A stretch of DNA of 48,527 bases, from NCBI GenBank assembly GCA_014894455.1, contig JADBLN010000030.1, positions 13,547 to 62,073 on the forward strand. The letters run 5' to 3'. This document shows, piece after piece, positions 41,791-48,527 of this stretch. Position 1 is the first letter of the stretch. Every line of letters begins with the position of its first letter. The notes beneath the pieces were generated by a model, which worked only from the letters and a program-made list of their open reading frames with translations, was not told the origin of the DNA and did no database searches. Position numbers and translations under genes: made by a program. The stretch comes from Acidobacteriota bacterium (GTDB taxonomy: Bacteria; Acidobacteriota; Aminicenantia; Aminicenantales; Saccharicenantaceae).

Positions 41791-41902
41791 TCGAACGTAT
41801 CAAGGATACAGGAAACCCGGATATTTGTAAAAACCAGGCATAACAAATTTCGATTTGGCACCGTATTTACGTTATGATAGGCCGATAAGTGGAGGCTTGC
41901 CC

Positions 41903-43384
41903 ATGAAAGTCCGTAAACTCGCACCCATCCTGGCCGCGGTCATTCTGACCGTCCTCTCGCTTACCGCGCAAACCCAGGATTCCCAGAGCATGAAGCTCCT
42001 CAAGCTGAAAAGCGCCCAGCTCTCTCTCGAGCTGAAAAAGGCGGATTTCGACCGTTATCTCAAGCTCAAGGAGGACGGCCTGACCTCGGAGGCCGACTTC
42101 GCCCAGAGGCAGACGTCCTATCTCCAGACCCAGGTCGACTATCAGCAGGCCCTGATCAGCTTCATGGGCAGCGAGGCCCGCATCTCGGTCGCCAGCGCCG
42201 TCAAGTTCCAGGACGGAAGCGGCAAGAAATTCGTCCGGGTGGCCTTGCGCTACGCGTCCAAGGAACTCAAGGAGCTGGCCAACCTCAAGATCAGCGCCGA
42301 GGACCTCTTCCCGCTCGACTTCATGAAAGAGATCAAGGACGTCTACGTCTCCCTCCTGACGGAGGGCAAGATCATCTCCGACCCCTACGAGAAGTCTATC
42401 GCCTCGATGCCCATCGAGACCGAGCGCGAGGTGACCTTCCAGCTCCTCAAGGACGTCGAGAGCCTGGACGTCAACGTCTCCTATTCGGGGAAGACGGAGA
42501 AGACGTCCGTTTATCTCCAAAAGGGCGTCAGTGCCAACATCGTCACCGTCAACTCCGCCCAGTTCTCGCAGGAAGCCGACCTCGAGAGCACGGCGACCTA
42601 CGATCTGTCGCTCGAGAAATTCAGCGGCGAGGCCAACATCTTCAAGCTCGAGGCCGTCGCCCTGCCGCAACAGATCACCTACGAATTCAGCGACCCGACG
42701 ACGAGCGCCCGTCTCTCCCAGATCAAATTCAGCGAGGGCATCACCAGCCTGAAGCTCCAGCTCAAGCTCTACCTCCCCAAGAACCCGGACGACCGCGTCG
42801 TTCTCGACAAGCCCCTCGAGTTCTTCGTCCTGGCCCTCGACAACGACCAGACGCTGAAACTCCGCGCCCTCGAGACGGCCGGCGCCGGGATCGGCCCCAA
42901 GGAGATCGAAAGCCTGAAGGCCGGGTCGGCCAAGCTCGAGCTCATCCCTCGGGGCGTGCCCAAGGTTGAAGTCCAGGCCGTCAACCTCTACCACGAGATC
43001 AAGGCGGGCGACAACATCAGCATGGAGGTGACCATCCGCAACACGGGGACCCGCAAGCTCAACAACGTCCGCGTCTACTGCGACCTGCCGCTCAACTGGC
43101 GCGTCGAGATCAAGCCGGACCTCCTGCCAACCCTGGAGCAGAACAAGGACGAGGTCGTCAGCATCAAGTTCCAGCCCCCGGCCGGCGTTTCCGTCGGCGA
43201 TTACGAGCCGAAGATCCGGACCGACGCCGTCGCCGACAACCGGCGCGTCGAGTCAGAGGACAAGATCGTCCGCATCCACATCACCTCGAAGGCCAACGTC
43301 CTCGGCATCGGGGCCCTGGTCCTGCTCCTCGTCGGGCTCCTCGTCGGCATTGTCGTCTTCGGCATCAAGCTGACGCGGCGGTAA
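41903..43384 (+). CDS. NEW3-domain membrane protein of an ABC-2 operon
   Basis: Start ATG 41903 with GGAGG (493 aa); the track start is upstream. A signal peptide and a helical segment ('MKLLKLKSAQLSLELKKADF') precede beta-rich domains, a NEW3-type (alpha-galactosidase-associated) domain near residues 360-450 ('AGDNISMEVTIRNTGTRKLN', 'NWRVEIKPDLLPTLEQNK') and a C-terminal membrane helix ('GIGALVLLLVGLLVGIVVFG'). COG1470-like proteins with this end layout are often encoded beside ABC-2 exporters. First gene of the operon with the ATPase and two permeases. Confidence 0.85.
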   Translation: MKVRKLAPILAAVILTVLSLTAQTQDSQSMKLLKLKSAQLSLELKKADFDRYLKLKEDGLTSEADFAQRQTSYLQTQVDYQQALISFMGSEARISVASAVKFQDGSGKKFVRVALRYASKELKELANLKISAEDLFPLDFMKEIKDVYVSLLTEGKIISDPYEKSIASMPIETEREVTFQLLKDVESLDVNVSYSGKTEKTSVYLQKGVSANIVTVNSAQFSQEADLESTATYDLSLEKFSGEANIFKLEAVALPQQITYEFSDPTTSARLSQIKFSEGITSLKLQLKLYLPKNPDDRVVLDKPLEFFVLALDNDQTLKLRALETAGAGIGPKEIESLKAGSAKLELIPRGVPKVEVQAVNLYHEIKAGDNISMEVTIRNTGTRKLNNVRVYCDLPLNWRVEIKPDLLPTLEQNKDEVVSIKFQPPAGVSVGDYEPKIRTDAVADNRRVESEDKIVRIHITSKANVLGIGALVLLLVGLLVGIVVFGIKLTRR

Positions 43385-43419
43385 CGAAAAAGGGGGACAA
43401 CCCCCTTACGGAGGAGAAG

Positions 43420-44163
43420 ATGACCGATACCAAGCCCATCTTGAAGGCCGATGACCTGTCCAAGCGTTACGAGGACGGCGTCCTTGCAGTAGATCACCTG
43501 AATCTGAATATTTACCCCGGCGAGGTCTACTGCTTGCTCGGCGCCAACGGCGCCGGCAAGACGACGACGATCAACCTCTTCCTGAACTTCATCCCGCCGA
43601 CGACCGGGACCTGCTTCATCAACGGGATCGACGTCACCAAGGACCCGCTCGAGGCCAAGAAATACATCGCCTTCGTCTCCGAGAACGTCATGCTTTACGG
43701 CAACTTCACGGCCCGTCAGAACCTCGACTTCTTCGCCAAGCTCGGCGGCAAGACCGACCTCGCCAAGAACGACTACTACCAGGTCATGCGCCGGGTCTCG
43801 CTCCAGGAGAAGGCCTTCGACCAGCGGGTCAAGAACTTCTCCAAGGGCATGAGGCAGAAGTTGGGCATCGCCATCGCCGTCATCAAGGACGCGCCGGGGA
43901 TCCTCCTCGACGAGCCGACCTCGGGCCTCGACCCCAAGGCGGCGACCGAGTTCCTCGAGATCATGGCCGAGTTGAAGAAAGAGGGCAAGGCCATCCTGAT
44001 GTCCACGCACGACATCTTCCGGGCCAAGGAGATCGGCGACCGCGTCGGGATCATGAGGGAAGGCCGGCTGGTCATGGAGCGGACCCGCGAAGAGCTCCAG
44101 CACGAGGACCTGAACAAGATCTACATCGACTACATGAAGTCCGCGGAGGCGCCGGCGGCATAA
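43420..44163 (+). CDS. ABC transporter ATP-binding protein (ABC-2 type)
   Basis: The 247-aa product has Walker A 'GANGAGKTT', the ABC signature 'NFSKGMRQK', Walker B 'GILLDEPTSGLD' and the switch His in 'LMSTHDIFRAKE'. Close to CcmA/DRA-type exporter ATPases. RBS GGAGGAG, 35 bp after the NEW3 gene. It should power the two permeases downstream. Substrate unknown. Confidence 0.95.
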   Translation: MTDTKPILKADDLSKRYEDGVLAVDHLNLNIYPGEVYCLLGANGAGKTTTINLFLNFIPPTTGTCFINGIDVTKDPLEAKKYIAFVSENVMLYGNFTARQNLDFFAKLGGKTDLAKNDYYQVMRRVSLQEKAFDQRVKNFSKGMRQKLGIAIAVIKDAPGILLDEPTSGLDPKAATEFLEIMAELKKEGKAILMSTHDIFRAKEIGDRVGIMREGRLVMERTREELQHEDLNKIYIDYMKSAEAPAA

Positions 44164-44182
44164 CGCCGGACCGGGTGGAGCG

Positions 44183-44215
44183 AAATTCGGAAATGAGTAT
44201 TGTGTCCCCCGATTA
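44183..44215 (+). repeat. REP-like unit, single copy (TATTGTGTCCCC family)
   Basis: AATTCGGAAATGAG followed by TATTGTGTCCCCC, the same unit that occurs as an inverted pair at 892-988. It lies in the 63-bp gap between the ATPase and first permease genes, directly before the permease RBS (AGGAG). Confidence 0.85.
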
Positions 44216-44226
44216 GGAGCACTGCC

Positions 44227-45471
44227 ATGACCTGGACGATCGTCCGCAAAGAGATCCTGGCGAACCTCCTCAGCTACAAGTTCTACGTCGTCATCCTGCT
44301 CGCGGCCGTCCTTGTCGCCACGAGCTTTTTCATCATGACCAGGGACTATAAGGAGCGGCTGGCGGACTACAGCCTCATCCGGCCCAAGCCCGGCGAGCCC
44401 ATCGCCGTCAATCCGCCGAACCCGCTTTCGATCTTCGCCAAGGGTCTCGACGAGGCCATGGCCCGGTCCTTCGAGGTCGGCCCGACCGGGATCTCCGTCC
44501 GCGCCGGACAGAAATCGGGGAACACCGTCTTCGCTTTCTTCCCGACACCCGATTTCCTCTACATCGTCCGGGTCGTCCTCTCGCTCGTCGCCCTGCTCTT
44601 CGGGTTCGACCAGGTCAGCCGCGAGAAAGAGGCCGGCACTCTCCGCCAGATGCTGGCCAACCAGACCTCCCGCTCCACGATCCTGATCGGCAAATGGGCC
44701 GGCAATTTCCTCAGCCTGGCCGTCCCGTTCCTGCTGGTGACGACGCTCGGCATCGCCGTCCTGGGGCTCGATCCGGACATCCGTTTCTCCTCGGATCAGG
44801 TGCTCAGGCTGGGCCTCATCCTCGCCCTGACGCTCGTCTACATCGCCTTTTTCCTGAGCCTTGGGATCCTTATTTCGACGCTGACCCGGCGGGCGTCGAG
44901 CTCGATCGTCATCCTTCTGTTCATCTGGGCCCTCCTCGTCTTCATCCTGCCCAACCTGGGCACGCTCGTCGCCCGGCAGGTCGTCGACGTCCCTTCGGTC
45001 CGGGCTTTGAGCGAGAAGCGCGAGCAGGTCTGGACGCGGGAGATCCTCCTTCGCATCAAGGGCCAAGGGGACATGCCCTCGCACATCAGGTCGATCAGCG
45101 CCGAAAACGACGCCCTCGAGGCGGATTACAGGGTCAAGTTCGACCGCCTGGTCAACCTTTCGAAGAACATCAACCGTATCTCGCCGGTGGCCAGCTTCGT
45201 CTATGCCGTGACCGAAATTGCCGGCACGGGGATCGGCGAGGAAGGCGCTTTCAAAGGCGAGGTCGTCCGGTATAAAAACGCCGTGCTCGGGAAGAGGCTC
45301 GCCTCCCCGGATCTGAAGAGCTCGGAGTATCCGGCGTTCCTCTACCGTTACCGGCCGCTCGGCCGCGTCCTGGTCAGGGGAGCGCTTTTCGACACGGCCT
45401 GGCTCGCCGCTTTCGGCATCCTCTTTTTCGCCCTGAGCTATCTCGCCTTTGTGAGATACGACGTCCGCTGA
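44227..45471 (+). CDS. ABC-2 transporter permease 1
   Basis: Start ATG 44227 behind AGGAG (414 aa). The N-terminus 'TIVRKEILANLLSYKFYVVI' is typical of ABC-2 permeases (COG1277). About six membrane helices: one at residues 15-35, then a periplasmic loop of about 80 aa, a block of helices from about residue 115 to 250, a second large soluble loop of about 110 aa and a final helix. This layout fits the DUF3526/NosY-like group. It pairs with permease 2, which has the same layout, to form a heterodimer. Confidence 0.9.
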   Translation: MTWTIVRKEILANLLSYKFYVVILLAAVLVATSFFIMTRDYKERLADYSLIRPKPGEPIAVNPPNPLSIFAKGLDEAMARSFEVGPTGISVRAGQKSGNTVFAFFPTPDFLYIVRVVLSLVALLFGFDQVSREKEAGTLRQMLANQTSRSTILIGKWAGNFLSLAVPFLLVTTLGIAVLGLDPDIRFSSDQVLRLGLILALTLVYIAFFLSLGILISTLTRRASSSIVILLFIWALLVFILPNLGTLVARQVVDVPSVRALSEKREQVWTREILLRIKGQGDMPSHIRSISAENDALEADYRVKFDRLVNLSKNINRISPVASFVYAVTEIAGTGIGEEGAFKGEVVRYKNAVLGKRLASPDLKSSEYPAFLYRYRPLGRVLVRGALFDTAWLAAFGILFFALSYLAFVRYDVR

Positions 45472-45489
45472 GAAGGGGTTGGAGGAGCC

Positions 45490-46917
45490 ATGATCGCAAC
45501 CATCGTCAAAAAAGAGGTCCTGGGGCACATCCTCTCCTTCCGTTTCATCGTCACCCTGGCCCTGCTCCTGGTCGTCGTGCCGGTGACGACTTTCGTCCTG
45601 ACCAACGATTACCTGAAGAGAATCGACGATGCCTCGCTCCGCCAGGCCGAAATCGAAACCTACCTGAGGAGCTACGCCCACTTCAACCGGATCGGCAACA
45701 TCCTCCAGGCGACGCCGACCCCCATCCCCTTCCACGCCCTCGTCCGGGGCCTCGCGCCGGACATCAACCTGGGGGAGTTCGACAACGACCCCCTGCCTGT
45801 CATGTTTCCGCTTGTCGACCTCGTCTTCATCGTCACCATCCTCATGAGCCTCGTTGCCCTGATCTTCGCCTATGACGCGGTCAGCGGCGAAAAGGAGGAC
45901 GGCACCCTGAAGCTCGCGCTGGCCAACGGCCTCGCCCGGCCCAAGGTTATCCTGGCCAAGGTGGCCGGCGGCGGGCTGACGCTTCTCGTCCCCTTCCTGC
46001 TGTCGCTCATCCTCGGACTGCTCGTCATCCTCGTCCACCCGGGCGTTGACTGGAAGGGGCCGGACTGGGTCGCCCTGGCCCTGGTCACGCTGGGCACGGC
46101 GCTCTACGTCATGCTCTTCTACGGCCTCGGCGTCTTCATCTCCTCCCGCCACCACTCGAGCTCAGCCTCGATCATGACCTCGCTCCTCGTCTGGGTCCTC
46201 CTCGTCCTCGTCGTCCCGAGCCTGAGTCCTTACATCGCCTCTTTCCTCTCGCCGACGCCGTCCCGGATCCAAGTCGACAGGGAGGCCGAGCGGCTGGGGG
46301 ACACGGAGAGGGACGACCTCGGCCGGAAGCTCCAGGCGGAACGGATGCGCGAACTTGTCGCGAAATACCCGGTCCTGAACGAGCGCCTGTCCGAGGCCGA
46401 CAAGAAACGGCTGATGGAGCGGGACCCGGCCGCGAGGGAGGCCTTCGAGGCGGCCAGGAAGGCGACGCAGGGTGCGTGGGATGAGGCCAACCGGGTTCAG
46501 GGGGAAAAGATCGACACCGTCAGGAGGGCCGCGGCCCAACAGGAAGAGGCCCAAACGGGATTGGCCCGGACGATTTCCATGGTTTCGCCGCTCTCCGTAT
46601 TCACCTATTTAGCCACAGACCTCAGCTCGACGGGTTTGCGGAACGAAGCCTACTTCGGCCGGGTAAGCGACGTCTGGGACCGGGCTTTCTGGGACTACGC
46701 GCAGAAAAGGATCGCCGAGCTGCAGGCCAAAGACCCGGCGACGGACTGGTGGAACACGCCGGTGGACATGAGCGATCGGCCCCGGTTCGTCTACACCGCG
46801 GAGGCGCTCGGCGGCAGGGTCGAGGCGGCACTGCCGGGTTTCCTGCTGCTTTTCGGCTACGGGCTCGTCTTCTTCGTCCTGGCCTATGTCTCGTTTCTCA
46901 AGTACGACGTACGTTAG
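45490..46917 (+). CDS. ABC-2 transporter permease 2
   Basis: The 475-aa product starts at ATG 45490 behind TGGAGGAG. It follows permease 1 by 18 bp and shares its layout: 'TIVKKEVLGHILSFRFIVTL', 'FAYDAVSGEKEDGTLKLALA', a helix block, a long charged soluble loop predicted to be coiled coil ('RLGDTERDDLGRKLQAERMR') and a final helix with the same ending ('YVSFLKYDVR' vs 'YLAFVRYDVR'). The shared ending shows the two permeases are paralogues. The larger coiled-coil loop distinguishes this one. Confidence 0.9.
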   Translation: MIATIVKKEVLGHILSFRFIVTLALLLVVVPVTTFVLTNDYLKRIDDASLRQAEIETYLRSYAHFNRIGNILQATPTPIPFHALVRGLAPDINLGEFDNDPLPVMFPLVDLVFIVTILMSLVALIFAYDAVSGEKEDGTLKLALANGLARPKVILAKVAGGGLTLLVPFLLSLILGLLVILVHPGVDWKGPDWVALALVTLGTALYVMLFYGLGVFISSRHHSSSASIMTSLLVWVLLVLVVPSLSPYIASFLSPTPSRIQVDREAERLGDTERDDLGRKLQAERMRELVAKYPVLNERLSEADKKRLMERDPAAREAFEAARKATQGAWDEANRVQGEKIDTVRRAAAQQEEAQTGLARTISMVSPLSVFTYLATDLSSTGLRNEAYFGRVSDVWDRAFWDYAQKRIAELQAKDPATDWWNTPVDMSDRPRFVYTAEALGGRVEAALPGFLLLFGYGLVFFVLAYVSFLKYDVR

Positions 46918-46927
46918 GCGGATCCCG

Positions 46928-47095
46928 CTATCGCGGCTTGTTTCCTTCGGACTCTACAGTCTCAAGTTCCGAAATTCTCTCCAGAAATTGTGTCGCTTCT
47001 TCAGCCGTCCAGACGCCGCAGAATTCGGCAAACTGATCTCTGTTATCTTTTCCCCTGACCTTATTGCTCTTGATTGATTCTTTCTTTGTGGACAC
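46928..47095 (-). CDS. 55-aa antitoxin-like small protein
   Basis: This ORF is too short for the track. It starts with GTG at 47095 behind GGGGGAG (7 nt) and encodes 55 residues: a basic head ('STKKESIKSNKVRGKD') and an acidic helical tail ('FCGVWTAEEATQFLERISEL') that resembles the '(F)xGxWxDEEAexF' ending of small VapB/RelB-like antitoxins. Its composition is AT-richer than its neighbours. No toxin gene is beside it: downstream on its strand lies the opposite-strand permease gene. The family call is by resemblance only. Confidence 0.6.
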   Translation of the reverse strand: MSTKKESIKSNKVRGKDNRDQFAEFCGVWTAEEATQFLERISELETVESEGNKPR

Positions 47096-47118
47096 TTTAA
47101 TCTCCCCCTGTCGATGAC

Positions 47119-48192
47119 CTAGGCTCGGGCGTAGGCGTCGAGATCGAGGTCGGTGGCCGGGTCGGGGCGGCGGGCGAACTTCTTGAGGGCTAGGGCGCCG
47201 ACCATGGCCGCGTTGTCCGTGCAGAGTTTCGGGGAAGGAATATAGGCGGGAAGGCCGGCGTCTCGGGCGAAGTCCTGGAAGCGCGCCCGCAGTCTCGTAT
47301 TGCGGGCCACGCCGCCGCAGAGGACGAGCGACCGGGGTTGGACCGCATCGGCGGCACGGCGAAGGTTATCGACAAGGGTCCGGGCGACAACCTCCTCGAA
47401 GCTGGCCAGGAAATCGGGGAGGCGCGCGTCATCCTTGACGATCCCGTGCTCCCGGATGTGTTTGAGGGCCGCCGTCTTGAGGCCGCTGAAGCTGAAATCG
47501 AGGCTCCGGTCTTTCGTCCGCGGCACGGCGAAAGGAAACGCCTTGGGGTCGCCGCCGCGGCCGAGCTTCTCGATGACCGGCCCGCCGGGATAACCGAGGC
47601 CGAGGAACTTGGCGATCTTGTCCAAGGCCTCCCCCGCCGCGTCGTCGCGCGTCCTCCCCAGGAGCTTATATGAAAGCGGCTCCTCCATCAGATAGAGGGC
47701 CGTGTGCCCGCCGGAGACGAGGAGCCCCAGGACGGGATACTCGATGCCGGGGTTTTCGAGAAAACACGCTTCGAGATGGGCCTCGAGGTGGTCGACGCCG
47801 ACGAGCGGTTTCTTGTGATAGTAGGCCAGCCCCTTGGCGAAGGACAGGCCGATGAGAAGCGAGCCGATGAGCCCGGGGCCCTGGGTCACGGCGTAGAGGT
47901 CGATTTTCTCGAGCGCGACGCCGGCCCGGCTCAGTCCTTCGCTCACGATGACCGCGATCGTCTTGATGTGCTGGCGCGAGGCGAGCTCCGGCACGACCCC
48001 GCCGTACGGCGCGTGGACTTCGTCCTGGGAGAGAACGATGTTGCTGAGGACGTCCGGAGCGGCCGCGGGCTCGGGGACAAGTGCCGGAGGTACAAAAAGC
48101 ACCTCCGGCGCGTGTCCCCTTTCTTGCGCGGCAGTCCGCAGCACGGCCGCGGACGTCTCGTCGCACGAAGTTTCGATGGCTAATACCAGCAC
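47119..48192 (-). CDS. tsaD: tRNA N6-adenosine threonylcarbamoyltransferase
   Basis: The 357-aa product (GTG start) has the TsaD/Kae1 signatures 'LVLAIETSCDETSAAVL', 'HAPYGGVVPELASRQHIKTI' (Fe-binding His pair region), 'GPGLIGSLLIGLSFAKGLA', 'GVDHLEAHLEACFLE', 'LLVSGGHTALY' and 'LCTDNAAMVGALA'. It transfers the threonylcarbamoyl group to A37 of ANN-decoding tRNAs and is near-universal. Oddity: between the first strand and 'VLSNIVLSQDEVH' there is an insertion of about 25 residues encoded in part by a GGGGACA/TGTCCCC palindrome. Confidence 0.97.
   Translation of the reverse strand: MLVLAIETSCDETSAAVLRTAAQERGHAPEVLFVPPALVPEPAAAPDVLSNIVLSQDEVHAPYGGVVPELASRQHIKTIAVIVSEGLSRAGVALEKIDLYAVTQGPGLIGSLLIGLSFAKGLAYYHKKPLVGVDHLEAHLEACFLENPGIEYPVLGLLVSGGHTALYLMEEPLSYKLLGRTRDDAAGEALDKIAKFLGLGYPGGPVIEKLGRGGDPKAFPFAVPRTKDRSLDFSFSGLKTAALKHIREHGIVKDDARLPDFLASFEEVVARTLVDNLRRAADAVQPRSLVLCGGVARNTRLRARFQDFARDAGLPAYIPSPKLCTDNAAMVGALALKKFARRPDPATDLDLDAYARA
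48073..48119 (-). repeat. Palindrome inside tsaD reading frame
   Basis: A 47-bp imperfect palindrome: arms GGGGACA-GCCGGAGGT with 18 of 21 positions paired around AAAAA. On the coding strand it encodes 'RGHAPEVLFVPPALVP' within TsaD. Its GGGGACA...TGTCCCC ends recall the other REP-like units in the window. Confidence 0.9.
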
Positions 48193-48338
48193 GGAGCAGA
48201 GACCTTTCCCCCGTATTTTAACAGAAAAGGGATTGTTGCTCGAATCCCACGCAACATCCTCGGCCGGCCCGGCGTATTAATTTCGAATGCCGTGGGAATT
48301 TTTCGCCTTTTCAGCTGTCTTATTTTTTGGTGGTTTTG

Positions 48339-48369
48339 TTGACAAAATGGCCCGAAAGTTGCTTATTGT
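48339..48369 (+). promoter_or_regulatory. Putative sigma-70-type promoter near window end
   Basis: TTGACA (48339-48344) is followed by a -10-like TTATTG/TATTGT at 18-19 bp. About 85 bp later comes a strong RBS (AGGAGGTGGG) and a 9-codon ORF. The upstream sequence 48193-48338 is AT-rich and holds no gene. Confidence 0.45.
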
Positions 48370-48452
48370 AGGCTAAGATAGCAAGGTTAGTTCAGCACTC
48401 GGGTTCCCAGCGCTCGATGCGTCCTCTTTTTAACATAATTAGGAGGTGGGCG

Positions 48453-48482
48453 ATGCGCATCCCCAAAGCCGCCCTAGCCTGA
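48453..48482 (+). other. Nine-codon ORF with strong RBS (leader peptide or broken gene)
   Basis: ATG at 48453, 2 nt past AGGAGGTGGG, encodes MRIPKAALA and then TGA. A promoter-like sequence lies upstream. It may be a leader peptide, the start of a gene broken by a premature stop, or a gene whose body continues in another frame past the window. No longer frame is visible in the remaining 45 bases. Confidence 0.4.
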
Positions 48483-48527
48483 CCTATTCATAAACATTCA
48501 TGACGGCGCCAAAATTGAGAGGAATCG

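Noticed and set aside
43201-46155. 984-aa minus-strand ORF opposite the ABC-2 operon
   Set aside because: Low-complexity, Asp/Glu/Arg-rich text typical of an antisense shadow in GC-rich DNA; the plus strand holds the clear ATPase and permease genes.
46918-46952. CCGC-TATC-GCGG hairpin after the ABC-2 operon as terminator
   Set aside because: The stem is only 4 bp and the T-run is broken; too weak to claim.

Overview
The window is a GC-rich (about 65 %) bacterial chromosome fragment, densely coding, with operons on both strands. The gene mix fits the Acidobacteriota/Candidatus Aminicenantes group: ECF sigma/anti-sigma/DUF4097 cassettes, 6-bladed beta-propeller lipoproteins, GH116, GH36 and GH38-type glycosidases, a NEW3-domain protein with an ABC-2 exporter, and many REP-like palindromes. 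This is an inference from gene content; there is no rRNA or other phylogenetic marker apart from purM, tsaD and one tRNA-Ala.

Layout. 1-0.9 kb: 5'-coding part of a YgiQ-type radical SAM gene. 0.9-3.6 kb: first sigma/anti-sigma/DUF4097 cassette (minus), with an MFS C-terminal remnant behind it. 3.6-9.3 kb: accessory, visibly AT-richer stretch with a nucleotidyltransferase-like gene, a YfcC gene fragment, an IS91-type transposase remnant, two tandem beta-propeller lipoproteins and a small repeat protein. 9.3-11.6 kb: translationally coupled secreted cyanophycinase and YfcC transporter. 11.8-18.3 kb: GH116 glucosidase, a Mut7-C protein, a His-rich UreH-like metal transporter, tRNA-Ala(CGC) and a GH36 alpha-galactosidase whose 3' end runs into dispersed repeats. 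18.3-24 kb: a 38-aa membrane peptide, purM, nested palindromes, the second sigma/anti-sigma/DUF4097 cassette and an APC permease. 24-28 kb: YtcJ-like amidohydrolase and an arsR-arsM arsenic unit with a clear operator. 28-36.5 kb: serine hydrolase, unknown secreted protein, GH38-type mannosidase, TPR protein, sugar isomerase-like TIM barrel, DUF2007 and zinc-ribbon proteins. 36.5-39.9 kb: enolase-superfamily enzyme (MenC/NSAR type), a membrane protein/winged-helix regulator pair, and a GT4 glycosyltransferase. 39.9-46.9 kb: TolC-like outer membrane protein divergent from a NEW3/ATPase/two-permease operon. 46.9-48.5 kb: a 55-aa antitoxin-like small protein, tsaD carrying a palindrome inside its reading frame, and a strong-looking promoter/RBS in front of a 9-codon ORF.

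How genes work together. Several secreted or periplasmic glycosidases plus amino-acid and peptide transporters suggest a heterotrophic glycan and peptide scavenger. Two autoregulated-looking ECF cassettes probably control envelope functions. The arsenic unit, the winged-helix/membrane pair and the ABC-2 operon are self-contained modules.

The most unusual signals are the repeats: at least four palindromic or modular families. One copy lies in frame inside essential tsaD, and another pair has extended the alpha-galactosidase C-terminus. No CRISPR array, rRNA, prophage or intact transposase is visible.
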